The notes: generated by a model from the letters alone, not told the origin. A DNA stretch of 64,000 nt from Stappia stellulata (GCF_020176715.1 NZ_JAIVMF010000003.1:124001-188000); one strand, 5' to 3'; counted from the first letter of the stretch, positions 7,969 through 16,251 are shown. Numbers and translations: made by a program.

Positions 7969-8027
7969 TTATTTTCATGCCGTCGCGCTCGTTCCCCCGC
8001 CCGTTTTCCGCCAAAAATCGACCGCAG

Positions 8028-8036
8028 CACTTAACC
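8028..8036 (+). promoter_or_regulatory. Variant CACTTAA motif
   Basis: CACTTAACC, a near match to the CACTTAAG motif found in three other phage intergenic regions, located upstream of the GGTTAG array. The function is unknown, and chance occurrence of this weaker copy is quite possible. Confidence 0.25.
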
Positions 8037-8154
8037 TTTTCCCCCGCCCTGATGGCAGAGAAACGGAGCCCGCGCCGGACCCGAACCGCCCGCCTCTGCC
8101 GCGCTTTCGCGCGCCTGCGGCCGATGCGTGAAGCTATCGCCGGTCCGGCGCGGG

Positions 8155-8164
8155 CACTTAAGGC
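8155..8164 (+). promoter_or_regulatory. Recurring intergenic motif CACTTAAGGC (copy 1)
   Basis: The same CACTTAAG core appears in the gaps before the major capsid gene and the tail-fibre gene, always on the plus strand. This copy lies upstream of the late operon, about 320 bases before the small terminase start. It could be a phage regulatory site. Confidence 0.35.
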
Positions 8165-8211
8165 AGGGCGAGGCGTGCGACGGTCGATTTCTTCCGCCGA
8201 CGGGTGCGGGT

Positions 8212-8456
8212 GGTTAGCGTCGGTTAGACGCGGTTAGATGCGACATAACCCGATTAATTCAATGAAATCATGAGGATGGATTGATGGTTAGGCGGTTAGC
8301 GCGGTTAGTAAGGTTCATACGCGCGCGCGTGTGCATACACGCGATCTCATCTAACCTCATAACCCCTAACCTGTAGAATTATATTCCTGATTTCATTGGC
8401 ATATCACGGTTAGGTTGCGGTTAAGACCGCGCGTCGCGCCGGCCGTCGAGCTAACC
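8212..8456. repeat. GGTTAG/CTAACC hexamer array: candidate phage origin or operator
   Basis: Perfect GGTTAG copies start at 8212, 8222, 8232 (exactly 10 bp apart), 8286, 8294, 8303 and 8408, with near copies at 8312 (GGTTCA), 8413 (GGTTGC) and 8419 (GGTTAA). Inverted copies CTAACC lie at 8351, 8366 and 8451, with ATAACC at 8245 and 8359. The two halves flank a palindrome, CGCGTGT-gcat-ACACGCG (8326-8343), and CAATGAAATCA (8260-8270) is repeated inverted at 8388-8398 around nearly the same centre. The stretch codes for nothing convincing and separates the minus cassette from the late operon. Iteron-like spacing suggests binding of an initiator or a multimeric regulator. Confidence 0.7.
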
Positions 8457-8483
8457 GGAATAAACAAATGGGGATCTAGACCG

Positions 8484-9152
8484 ATGCAGGACGACGGCGC
8501 CGACCAGGACCCGAAAAAGACGCTGGAAGGGGCACACCGGCCGGGCGAAATCGAGCCGGACGAAGAGCGCGCGGCCAAGATCGGCGACACGGCCGCGACC
8601 GCACAGGCCGCGCTCGATGACCTGGCCGCGATGATCGAGCCGGACGAAGCGCCCGACCAGCCTTCATTGCTTGATGATGAGGCGTGCCTTTTCGGTGGTC
8701 CGGTGGAGCATGTCGCGGAAACCTTCCGGGCCGCCAAAGGGCGCGGGAGGCCGAAAGGCTCGAAGAACAAGGCGAACCAGGCGTTCCGGGACTACCTGTT
8801 GAAGCTGGGTTACCGCCATCCGGGGCTGAACCTCGCCGACCTGGCGAACGCCGATCCGCACCAGCTCGCGGGCGAGCTGTCGCAGCCGTACAGGCCGACG
8901 AAAGGGCCGCATGCGGGCGAGCTGGTCGAAAGCGCGTGCACGCCGGCCGATGCGCTGGCGCTGATCATGAAGGCCAACGAAGCGTTGATGCCCTATTTCG
9001 AGAGCAAGCGGCCGACCGAGACGATCCAGACCGAACAGCGCTTCGGCGTGATGGTCATTCACCAGTCGGAAGGCTCCGGCGAGCGTGCGCCCGATGGCAT
9101 CATGAGCCTGACCGGCGAAGTCAGGAAAAAGCAAGACAATTCAGATACTTAG
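8484..9152 (+). CDS. Putative small terminase subunit
   Basis: A 222-residue protein directly ahead of the large terminase gene. The N-terminal 90 residues are acidic and probably disordered. Residues about 93-125 (GRGRPKGSKNKANQAFRDYL) are a basic, helix-forming DNA-binding segment as seen in small terminases and related phage packaging proteins, followed by a helical oligomerisation-like region. The ATG at 8484 with an upstream GGGGA fits; the longer frame from 8415 would translate into the repeat array. It would recognise phage DNA and load the packaging motor. The assignment rests on position plus the basic motif, not on a strong family signature. Confidence 0.65.
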   Translation: MQDDGADQDPKKTLEGAHRPGEIEPDEERAAKIGDTAATAQAALDDLAAMIEPDEAPDQPSLLDDEACLFGGPVEHVAETFRAAKGRGRPKGSKNKANQAFRDYLLKLGYRHPGLNLADLANADPHQLAGELSQPYRPTKGPHAGELVESACTPADALALIMKANEALMPYFESKRPTETIQTEQRFGVMVIHQSEGSGERAPDGIMSLTGEVRKKQDNSDT

Positions 9153-9535
9153 GTTTCCGACCATCGTGCGACAACGCGAGCGGTGGTCACATGTGATTGC
9201 CAAGCATATGAAATGCATAGCGAATTTAAGTCGGTGCCGCTGATTGAAAATCAGCCGGACCCGCTGCGGCCTTTCCACCTGGAGCCGGCAACCCCTCGCC
9301 GCGCGGTGGCGTATCCCGGATGAATGGGGGGTGCCCTCGCCTCCGACCGCCATCCGCCCCGACCGGCTTTCAAAAACCGCGCGGGCACCCTCCCCCCGGG
9401 GTGTCGCGCCTCACACACACGACCGTTTTCGCTTGCCTGTTGCCAACCGCACTCAAGGGCAGCTGCGCGAAATTACTCTCATCCGACGAGGCCGGGCGCG
9501 GGACGCGCGCCGGCGGCGGGTGAAGGGTTTGGGTC
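9153..9535. other. Noncoding gap between terminase genes with inverted repeats
   Basis: There is no convincing gene in this 383-base gap, which is unusual because terminase genes normally abut. It contains a tight hairpin GCTGATT-gaa-AATCAGC (9239-9255), an 8-bp inverted pair GGGTGCCC (9329-9336) / GGGCACCC (9383-9390), and an AT-rich patch at 9190-9235. It could hold a packaging start (pac/cos) site, a promoter or a structured leader; nothing decides between these. Confidence 0.5.
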
Positions 9536-11116
9536 TTGGGGATCGACGTTCAGCACTATCAACCGCCGGGTCCGGTCGGCGCGCGGTTTCTGAATGCGCG
9601 GGGCCCAATTGACCTGATCATGGGGCCTGCGGGCTCGGGAAAGACCGTATGCTGCGTGATGAAGGGACCGCTTATGGCCGCGCAATATGCGCCGGTCTGC
9701 CGTGACGGCGTGGTCCGGGTCAAGGTGGCCTGTATCCGCGACACCTACCGCGACTTCTCCCGCACTGCGCTTTCTTCCTGGTATGAAGCTTTCCCGATCT
9801 CGCATCCCTGGACAGTCCACCATGAGGGCGGGCAGGACCGCCCCGTCAAACATCGCCTAAAATGGCGCGCCAAACGGCCGGGATATGGCGAAGTCATCGT
9901 CGACTACACGATGGAAACCGGCGCGATCGGCGATCACAACGTCGAGCAATACATCAAGGGCTACGAAATCACCTACGGGTGGATCAACGAGGCCGACATG
10001 ATCGACGAGCGAGTGCCCGGCCTGCTGTTCCAGCGGACGGGCCGTTACCCGAAGGTGACGGATATCGCGCCTTCGGAGCTGGAAAGAGTGTCGCAGGACG
10101 GCCGCCTAGTTATGCAAAAAATGGGATTAACTACCCAACCCGGCGAAATTGTGCTGCCGCGCATGGTGATGTGTGACCTTAATCCGCCCGATGTCGACAA
10201 TTGGGTCTATCGGTTCTGCGAGAAAGAAAAAAAACGCGGCTTTAATATGTTTAGACAGCCGTCCGGCTTGTCGCCAAACGCCGAAAACCGGGTCGGAAAG
10301 CCGCGTTCGTCCTACGAATTAGAGGAGGCCACACAGGCAGAGCACATCGTGCGGCGGATGGTGCACGGCGAGTATGGCTATGCGCTCGACGGGAAGCCGG
10401 TCTATCCGGAATTTGCCTTGCAGCGCCACAAGGCCGATGCGCCGATTACGCCAGTCAAGGGTATCCCGCTGGGGATCGGCATCGACGCCGGCGGGTCGCC
10501 GGCGGCCGTGATCGTGCAGTTCATGCCGAACGGGCAACTGCGGATTCTCTGCGAGATCTGCGCACAACCCGGCACCGGTGCGTCGCGGTTCTCCGAAATG
10601 ATCCTGGAGGTCTTGCTATCGCGCTTTCCGGGCTTTCCGATCAGCGAAGCCTATGGCGATCCGTCGGCGTTCTGGGGTGCGGACAGGCAGGCCGGCGAGT
10701 TGTCATTCATGGAAACGGTCGGGCGGGCGCTCAACCTCAACATTCAGCCGGCACCCTCGAACGAACCGGCCCTTCGCCAGGAGGCGGTACGCTGGTATCT
10801 CGGCCGGCCCATCGACGGCAACACCGAACGCATGATCGTCGATCCCGGTTGCGACATGATCATCGGCGGTTTCGCCGCGCACTACAAGCTGACCAAACAG
10901 GCAAGCGCCGGGCAGACCGATGTTCTGGCGGTGGCGAAAAACAACTACTCGCACCCGCATGACGCCCTGCAATACATCTGCCTGGGCCACCGCGGCCGAT
11001 ACGGCGTGATCGACGATGCCGCGAAGCTCGGGCGCGGCGACAACGTTGTCGGCCTGCGTGCGCGCCGCAAATCCGGGCAGTCCCGCGACCGCTTGAGCGA
11101 GGTCAAGCTGTGGTGA
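9536..11116 (+). CDS. terL: Terminase large subunit (packaging ATPase/nuclease)
   Basis: A 526-residue packaging motor. The Walker A motif GPAGSGKT lies at residues 30-37; a Walker B-like acidic strand (GWINEADM) at about 148-155 supplies the catalytic Glu. The C-terminal RNase H-like nuclease has its first Asp in GIGIDAGGS (about 314-322), then AYGDPSA and a final HPHDAL (about 480). It cuts concatemers and pumps DNA into the procapsid. The start is a TTG eight bases after AAGGG; an in-frame stop 15 bases upstream and the next Met lying immediately before the P-loop make this TTG the only sensible start. The 3' end overlaps the next gene. Confidence 0.95.
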   Translation: MGIDVQHYQPPGPVGARFLNARGPIDLIMGPAGSGKTVCCVMKGPLMAAQYAPVCRDGVVRVKVACIRDTYRDFSRTALSSWYEAFPISHPWTVHHEGGQDRPVKHRLKWRAKRPGYGEVIVDYTMETGAIGDHNVEQYIKGYEITYGWINEADMIDERVPGLLFQRTGRYPKVTDIAPSELERVSQDGRLVMQKMGLTTQPGEIVLPRMVMCDLNPPDVDNWVYRFCEKEKKRGFNMFRQPSGLSPNAENRVGKPRSSYELEEATQAEHIVRRMVHGEYGYALDGKPVYPEFALQRHKADAPITPVKGIPLGIGIDAGGSPAAVIVQFMPNGQLRILCEICAQPGTGASRFSEMILEVLLSRFPGFPISEAYGDPSAFWGADRQAGELSFMETVGRALNLNIQPAPSNEPALRQEAVRWYLGRPIDGNTERMIVDPGCDMIIGGFAAHYKLTKQASAGQTDVLAVAKNNYSHPHDALQYICLGHRGRYGVIDDAAKLGRGDNVVGLRARRKSGQSRDRLSEVKLW

Positions 11117-11508
11117 CGCTCACCACGCGCTCCCCGGCGCTGCGCGACGACTGCCTGTCCTGTGCGCGCCCGACCCGCTGGGTGCGCAAGGCGGTTCTGT
11201 ACATGCGGCGCGGCGGCGATACGGTCTCGATCCACGCCGGCGATACGTTGCTCGCGGTGGCCTATTTCTGGCCGTGCCGCGAAGGATGCCTCGAATTCTG
11301 CCTGTCGCTGCGGCCGGAGGCGCGTACGCACATGCACGCGCTGGTTCGCCTTGCGCAGTTAAGGCTGGAAGAGATCGCCCACACTGGCAAGCGGGTCGAA
11401 ACCCATGTGCGCCCCGGTCATCGGCCGGGCGAGCGCATGGCGCGCCTGACCGGTTTCATTCCGGATCGGCGAACGCCCGGATGCTGGGTCTATCTCTGGA
11501 GGCTGTGA
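11110..11508 (+). CDS. GNAT-like phage protein between terminase and portal
   Basis: A 132-residue protein. The C-terminal half (RLAQLRLEEIAHTG... ERMARLTGFIPDRRTPGCWVYLW) follows the pattern of a GNAT acyltransferase core: acceptor helix, then a helix ending in LTGF, then a last strand. A protein of this kind sits beside the portal gene in many podoviruses, but its substrate is not known. Two Cys pairs near the N-terminus (CLSC) and CREGC could bind metal. GTG start at 11110, eight bases after GAGG, overlapping the terminase stop; the adjacent in-frame GTG at 11113 is an alternative. Confidence 0.6.
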   Translation: MVTLTTRSPALRDDCLSCARPTRWVRKAVLYMRRGGDTVSIHAGDTLLAVAYFWPCREGCLEFCLSLRPEARTHMHALVRLAQLRLEEIAHTGKRVETHVRPGHRPGERMARLTGFIPDRRTPGCWVYLWRL

Positions 11509-11729
11509 TGAATGACGTCGTTAAAGCTCTGTTCGGCGGCGGTGGCGACGGTGGCGCCGCAGCGGCGGCCGAACGCAGCCGCCAGGAACGCCAGATTGCC
11601 AACGACCGGCAACTCGCCGAAGCGAACCGGGCCGATGCGCGATCCGGCGGCAGCCGTCGCCCGCCGCGCGGTCGCCGCCTGTTCATGGACGAGAACAAGG
11701 CGTCTCTCCCCTCCAAGCTCGGGGAGTGA
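11508..11729 (+). CDS. Small phage structural-region protein, Gly/Ala/Arg-rich
   Basis: A 73-residue, probably disordered protein: a helical N-terminus MNDVVKALFGGGG, an Ala/Glu/Arg helix, then an Arg-rich tail. It starts in a TGATG overlap with the preceding stop and ends in a GTGA overlap with the portal start. The family is not recognised; short proteins of this composition occur beside portal genes and may aid head assembly, but this is positional inference only. Confidence 0.6.
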   Translation: MNDVVKALFGGGGDGGAAAAAERSRQERQIANDRQLAEANRADARSGGSRRPPRGRRLFMDENKASLPSKLGE

Positions 11730-13345
11730 CCACCGACATGGAATTTCAGCGGGTCAAGAAACGTTCCCAAAAGGCGTGGGAAAACCGAACGCCATGGGAT
11801 GCGCTTTATCAGGAAGCCTATGATTTCGCGATTCCGCAGCGGCGGCCCGGCGGGTCCGGAAACTCGAAGCGCAGCGGCGATTTCCTTTTCGACATGACCG
11901 CGCCGACGTCGACGATGCATTTTGCCGGAAACCTCCAGCGCGATCTCTTCCCATCCGGCCAGCCACCGTTCACCTATGAGACCGGGCCGGTGGCGGCCAT
12001 GGCCATCGGGCCGCGCGGCGTCTCCACCTACAATCGGGTTGTCGAGCGTCAAGCCAAGCTGATGCACCCGTTTTTCCATGCGGGCGACTGGGATACGGCG
12101 ATCCACGAAACCTGCATCGACCTCTCGGTCGGGACGGGCGCGATCATCCCGATCAAGGGCACCTCCGACGAGCCGGTGCGCTTCGGCTCGATACCCTTCG
12201 ACCAGATCGCCCTGGAGTGCGACGCCTACGGTCGCGTCGTCCTGATCTCGTGGAAGCAGATTTTCACCCGCGACCAGATCCTGTCCGCCTACCCGGAAGG
12301 GCGATACCCGGAAAACTGGCGCGAGGAGGCTCGGAGCACGAAGGGCAGCGAAGAGGTCACATTCTACCAGGTGTTCGTCATGGCCGGCCCGTCACGCCGC
12401 GCCGGATGGGAGTTTACCGGCTATCTGGAGAACTCGACCGAGCCGGTTGTCACGAAACGCTATCGCACGCAGCCGATTGCGGTGCCGCGCTACTACCGCG
12501 TTCCGGGCGAGGCGTACGGGCGCGGTGTCGTTCTGACCGCCCTGCCCTCGATCAAGACCGTCAACAAGGCGCAGGAAATCGCGCTCAAATCCGCCGCGAT
12601 CCAGATGATGGGGATCTGGGGCTATCGCGCCGGCGGCACGTTCAATCCGGACACGGCGCGGCTCGGTCCCGGCGAGTTCTGGCCGATGTCGGCGACCGGC
12701 GGCGTGCTCGGTCCCGATGTGCAGCGGATCGATCCGGCCGGCGGCCGGATGGATATCGCCAAGATGCTGATCGGCAACCTGCAAGAGCAGATCCGCGAAG
12801 CGCTTCTCGACCAGCGTTTGCCCGAATACCAGGGCACCCCGCGCGCGGCGTCCGAGATCGCGGCCCGTCTTCGCCAGCGCGCGGACGTGCACATCGGCGC
12901 CTTCGGTCGGCTCGTGCGCGAGATCATGCCGGTGATCGCACCTCGCGTCTCGGAAATCCTTTATGATTTCGGCCTGTTCTCGCAGATGCCGATGACAATC
13001 GACGAGCTGCTGGTGTCGATCAAGGTTCAGTCGCCGATGGCCGCCGCACTGAATGCCGACCGGCTCGCCCTGATCGCGAATTATTTGGAATTCGCCGGCG
13101 CGGTTGCCGGACCGGACAGCGTCGAGCTCTACGCCAATATCGACAAGATCATGGAGCGCGTCGGCGACGGCCTCCAGATCGACAAGGATCTGATCCCGAA
13201 CGAAACGGAAAAGGCCGCGATCCAGCAAAAGATCCGGGAGCGGCAGCAAGCGCAAATGGCGCAGATGTTCGCCCAGGAAGCGGCGAAACAGGCGCCGAAG
13301 ATGATCGCCGACGCGGCCGGAGCGGAAGAAAGGATGGCGGCATGA
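11726..13345 (+). CDS. Portal protein (T7-like head-tail connector)
   Basis: A 539-residue protein matching the podovirus connector family (T7 gp8-like): an N-terminal RVKKRSQKAWENRTPWDALYQ helix, an IPQRRP turn, a central stem region and a C-terminal Gln/Ala-rich helical crown. Twelve copies would form the ring at the capsid vertex through which DNA enters and to which the tail tube binds. The GTG at 11726 overlaps the previous stop (GTGA); an ATG at 11738 preceded by GGGGAG is an equally plausible start and removes only four residues. The stop overlaps the next gene by ATGA. Confidence 0.92.
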   Translation: MTTDMEFQRVKKRSQKAWENRTPWDALYQEAYDFAIPQRRPGGSGNSKRSGDFLFDMTAPTSTMHFAGNLQRDLFPSGQPPFTYETGPVAAMAIGPRGVSTYNRVVERQAKLMHPFFHAGDWDTAIHETCIDLSVGTGAIIPIKGTSDEPVRFGSIPFDQIALECDAYGRVVLISWKQIFTRDQILSAYPEGRYPENWREEARSTKGSEEVTFYQVFVMAGPSRRAGWEFTGYLENSTEPVVTKRYRTQPIAVPRYYRVPGEAYGRGVVLTALPSIKTVNKAQEIALKSAAIQMMGIWGYRAGGTFNPDTARLGPGEFWPMSATGGVLGPDVQRIDPAGGRMDIAKMLIGNLQEQIREALLDQRLPEYQGTPRAASEIAARLRQRADVHIGAFGRLVREIMPVIAPRVSEILYDFGLFSQMPMTIDELLVSIKVQSPMAAALNADRLALIANYLEFAGAVAGPDSVELYANIDKIMERVGDGLQIDKDLIPNETEKAAIQQKIRERQQAQMAQMFAQEAAKQAPKMIADAAGAEERMAA

Positions 13346-13698
13346 GCGAGCCGATTTTCGGCGGGCGTCAGGCCCAGCCTCTCGACCAGATGCTCGATGC
13401 GGCCGGCGGCGCCGGCTGGGACGGTCTGTCTGACCTGATGAAACCGCATCTTGCGGACCGGCCAATGCAGCCGAGCGATCAGGTCGCGCGAAATCTCGCG
13501 ATCCTGGCGAAGGACCCGCGCTCGCGCGAGATCGTCGAGTGGCTGATGGATATCACCCTGCGAGCGCCGTTCCGACCGACAGGCGCCACTTTTCAGGAAA
13601 CCGCCCTGCACGCAGCACAACGTCAGGGCATCAACGGCGTCGGCGAAGCGGTGCTCGCCGCCATCGCCCACGGTCAAACCCTAATGGAGAAGAAGTGA
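13342..13698 (+). CDS. Phage protein of unknown function between portal and scaffold
   Basis: A 118-residue, mostly helical protein (AGWDGLSDLMKPHL, SREIVEWLMDITLR, ETALHAAQRQGI) starting in an ATGA overlap with the portal and ending in a TGATG overlap with the scaffold. Its conserved-looking helices and fixed position suggest a head-assembly accessory or head-completion factor, but I do not recognise the family. Confidence 0.65.
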   Translation: MSEPIFGGRQAQPLDQMLDAAGGAGWDGLSDLMKPHLADRPMQPSDQVARNLAILAKDPRSREIVEWLMDITLRAPFRPTGATFQETALHAAQRQGINGVGEAVLAAIAHGQTLMEKK

Positions 13699-14615
13699 TG
13701 TTCGTGTGGTGGCTTGAGAAGATGATCCTTTGCGCGCCCGAGGACGGAAGCGGTGGCGGCGGCGGTGACGCAGCCGGCGGCGCGGGCGATCCGCCGGCAA
13801 ATAGCGGTGGCGAAGGCGATCCGCCCGCCGATGGCGTCAAGCCCGAGGAAGCCGCCGGTGGTGGCGACGGTGACAACGACAATGGCGGGATCTATCGGCC
13901 CGATGGCCTGCCCGATCACCTTGTCGGGTCGAACGATCAGGAGACCATCGACAAGCTGCATGAGGCCGTGCAGGGCTACCGCAAGCGCGACACCGAACGC
14001 GGCGCGCCGGAAGACGCCAGCGCCTATGCCAGTTTCGGCGAGGATGTTCCCGAAGAGCTGGCGCCGCACCTCAAGGGTCTTTCGGAGGACACGGCATTCC
14101 AGCGGGTGTCGAAAACGGCGCATGAGCTTGGCGTGCCGGTGAAGGACTTCCAGCGGCTGACGACGGAGCTTTACGCCGCCGCGCAGGAAATGGGCGCGCT
14201 GGAGCCGTTTCTGGACGTGGAAGCGGAACGCGCGGCGCTGACGCCGGACGACGCACGGCATCTTTCCAACGAAGAACAGGGCAAGGCCATTGACCGGCGC
14301 ATGCAGGAAAACGAAGCCTTTCTCGACCAGATCGCGCAGCGCGAGGACGGCAAGATCGACAAGAGCGTTTTCGAGTACGTGAAGACGGAGCTCGGCGACA
14401 GCGCCAAGGGGCATCAGTTCATTGAATACATGCGCCGACAGATGGGCGGCGATACGTCGACCGAACCGATGGGCGGCGGATCGTCCGGCGGGAACAATGC
14501 GCGCGAAGATCTGGCGCGCCGCGCCGCGCTCCCGGAGAACACGCCGGGCAATCCGAAGTTTGACAAGGCGAGCTACGACCAGCTCCAGAAGGCTTATCAG
14601 GAAGTCGTCAAATAG
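13698..14615 (+). CDS. Head scaffolding-like protein
   Basis: A 305-residue, strongly acidic protein immediately before the major capsid gene. Residues about 10-70 are a Gly/Asp/Ala low-complexity segment; the middle is helical and charged; the C-terminus after a GGGSSGGNN linker (about residues 255-265) is a short basic/helical tail (DKASYDQLQKAYQEVVK). This acidic-body, basic-tail layout is typical of podovirus scaffolding proteins, whose tail binds the coat protein. TGATG overlap start at 13698; a second ATG at 13722 is possible. Confidence 0.75.
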   Translation: MFVWWLEKMILCAPEDGSGGGGGDAAGGAGDPPANSGGEGDPPADGVKPEEAAGGGDGDNDNGGIYRPDGLPDHLVGSNDQETIDKLHEAVQGYRKRDTERGAPEDASAYASFGEDVPEELAPHLKGLSEDTAFQRVSKTAHELGVPVKDFQRLTTELYAAAQEMGALEPFLDVEAERAALTPDDARHLSNEEQGKAIDRRMQENEAFLDQIAQREDGKIDKSVFEYVKTELGDSAKGHQFIEYMRRQMGGDTSTEPMGGGSSGGNNAREDLARRAALPENTPGNPKFDKASYDQLQKAYQEVVK

Positions 14616-14633
14616 GACGAACGCACCGCCGCG

Positions 14634-14643
14634 CACTTAAGCC
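14634..14643 (+). promoter_or_regulatory. Recurring intergenic motif CACTTAAGCC (copy 2)
   Basis: The second copy of the CACTTAAG core, 18 bases after the scaffold stop and about 140 bases before the major capsid start, immediately followed by a hairpin-forming stretch. Confidence 0.35.
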
Positions 14644-14645
14644 GC

Positions 14646-14732
14646 TCCGCCCGGCCGCAAAATCGTCCCTGCACCGGGCGGAAGCGACCTGGGCGGCGCG
14701 GCTATCCTTCACCGGACCCGCTCACCGTCCGG
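14646..14732 (+). repeat. Two hairpins in the scaffold-capsid gap
   Basis: TCCGCCCGG (14646-14654) pairs perfectly with CCGGGCGGA (14674-14682), and CCGGAC (14712-14717) with GTCCGG (14727-14732). Neither has a T-run. Such structures ahead of a capsid gene commonly act in mRNA processing or raise capsid expression relative to the upstream genes; that role is inferred. Confidence 0.45.
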
Positions 14733-14781
14733 CTAATCGAGCCTCCGGGTGATCCCAACCGATCATCAATGAGGTCCGACA

Positions 14782-15732
14782 ATGACCACTGAAGCACCCA
14801 AATGGTATCGCGAGAAGATCCGCGACATGGTTCGTGCCCGCTATCAGGCGCGCGGCGGCTATCTCGACGGAACGATGGTTCAGGGCGACGGCGGCGCCGG
14901 CGAGGTGAAATTCCCCGTCATCGGCCGCGTCGAATCCTACGAAATCTCCGGCGCGATCCAGAAGATCACCAACACCAATCCTGCGCTCGACATGATCAAG
15001 GTGTCGATGCGCGATTTCGAGGCGTCCGCCTGGATGCGGGTGGAGGACGCACGCCGTCAGGGACCGAACGAACAGGCGGCGGTGGGGCGTGCGCTCTCGG
15101 CCGCAATCCGTCGGCGCAAGGATACCCTCAAGCTGGAGGCGGCCGCGAATTTCGCGGACGGTGTGTCGACGCTTACCGACGCGCCGTCCACCCCTCTCGC
15201 GCTCGGCGACGGCACTTCGCGGATCGATATCCTCAACATGATGGACGCAATCGATCACATCAACGGCGCCGGCAACGACGACGACGACAACATGGCGTTC
15301 TGGCCGATCCCGCATAGCTGGATGAGCCAGCTCGAAATGTACGAGGAAATCAAGAATGCCGACTATCGCGGGCCGACGGACCTGCCGTTCGCCAGCTCGC
15401 AGAAGGTGAAGAAGCGCACCATCAAGGGGTGCCATATCCTCGCGTTGCCGAACGAGTATTTCATCCAGGGCACCGGCAAGTTCGGCACCGGATCGAACGG
15501 TCGCGCCTTCGACGACAGCGGCTATCTCGACACTTTCATGTGGGTGAAGGACGCCATGGGCGCCGAAGCCGAGTGGGAGAAAGACGACATGTCGATCACC
15601 ACGCACGCCGACTACGAGGGAACGCCGATGCTCGGCAAGGTGGGTCTGTCGGGCGCCGCCGTCGGCATTCTTCCCGAGGGGGTGGTGAAGCTGCGCTTCA
15701 AGGCGATCAACTCGGCCACGCGGCCGGCCTGA
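14782..15732 (+). CDS. Major capsid protein
   Basis: A 316-residue protein directly after the scaffold gene, preceded by its own GAGGT ribosome site and a 166-base leader, as expected for the most abundant virion product. The N-terminus (WYREKIRDMVRARYQARGGYL) is a helical arm, followed by long beta-rich segments and an Asp-rich loop (NDDDDN). The features fit the podovirus-type phage capsid families with an HK97-like fold; exact family membership cannot be decided by eye, but position, size and leader make the role very likely. Confidence 0.9.
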   Translation: MTTEAPKWYREKIRDMVRARYQARGGYLDGTMVQGDGGAGEVKFPVIGRVESYEISGAIQKITNTNPALDMIKVSMRDFEASAWMRVEDARRQGPNEQAAVGRALSAAIRRRKDTLKLEAAANFADGVSTLTDAPSTPLALGDGTSRIDILNMMDAIDHINGAGNDDDDNMAFWPIPHSWMSQLEMYEEIKNADYRGPTDLPFASSQKVKKRTIKGCHILALPNEYFIQGTGKFGTGSNGRAFDDSGYLDTFMWVKDAMGAEAEWEKDDMSITTHADYEGTPMLGKVGLSGAAVGILPEGVVKLRFKAINSATRPA

Positions 15733-15791
15733 TCCGGACGCCGGCGGCGCACGCGTTGCCGGTCATCGCTCACGAAACGGGACATGGAACC

Positions 15792-16232
15792 ATGGCACAT
15801 TCGAAAAAGGCACTGTCGCGCATCGCGACCTCGGATCTCGGGCTTACCAACCAGACCGATACCTATGTCTACTCCACCAACGACACGCTCGCGGAAACCA
15901 TTGCTGCCGGCTACTTCAACGACAGCCGCAAGACGGTGAAACCCGGCGATGTCGTGTTCGCCCTGATCGACAAGGACGGCACGCCGTCGCATGCGGTGAT
16001 CCGCTTCGTCGCCGTTCCCGCAACCGGCGACGTCACCGTTGCGCTTGAAAGCGTCGTTCTCGGGCAGACGACGATTGCCGATGTGTCGCTGCCGGCCGTG
16101 ACGGCCGTCGATGGCGCCGGGTCGAACGCCGCCTCCAAGGCGGATGTCGATACCCGGCTGACCACGATCCAGACCGCGATCAACGCGATCCTCGCCAATC
16201 TGGAAGCGGCCGGCATCAACGCCAGCGCCTAG
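15792..16232 (+). CDS. Putative capsid decoration or head-associated protein
   Basis: A 146-residue protein just after the major capsid. A beta-rich body (FNDSRKTVKPGDVVFALIDKDG) is followed by a Val/Thr-rich segment and a C-terminal amphipathic helix (DTRLTTIQTAINAILANLEAAG) that could trimerise. Proteins at this position often stabilise the capsid surface. The ATG at 15792 is the only good start after the capsid stop. The function is assigned from position and architecture, not from homology. Confidence 0.55.
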   Translation: MAHSKKALSRIATSDLGLTNQTDTYVYSTNDTLAETIAAGYFNDSRKTVKPGDVVFALIDKDGTPSHAVIRFVAVPATGDVTVALESVVLGQTTIADVSLPAVTAVDGAGSNAASKADVDTRLTTIQTAINAILANLEAAGINASA

Positions 16233-16251
16233 GCCGGACCACGCCGCGCGG

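Noticed and set aside
7929-8237. Possible small plus-strand gene in the phage control region
   Set aside because: Biased Arg/Ala composition, poor ribosome site, and it runs through the promoter/operator sites; regarded as noncoding.
8205-8460. CRISPR array
   Set aside because: The unit is only six bases, spacing is 7-10 bp and orientations are mixed; this is not a repeat-spacer array.
9244-9612. Open frames in the terminase gap
   Set aside because: They run into the large terminase start in another frame and show Arg/Pro-biased shadow composition.
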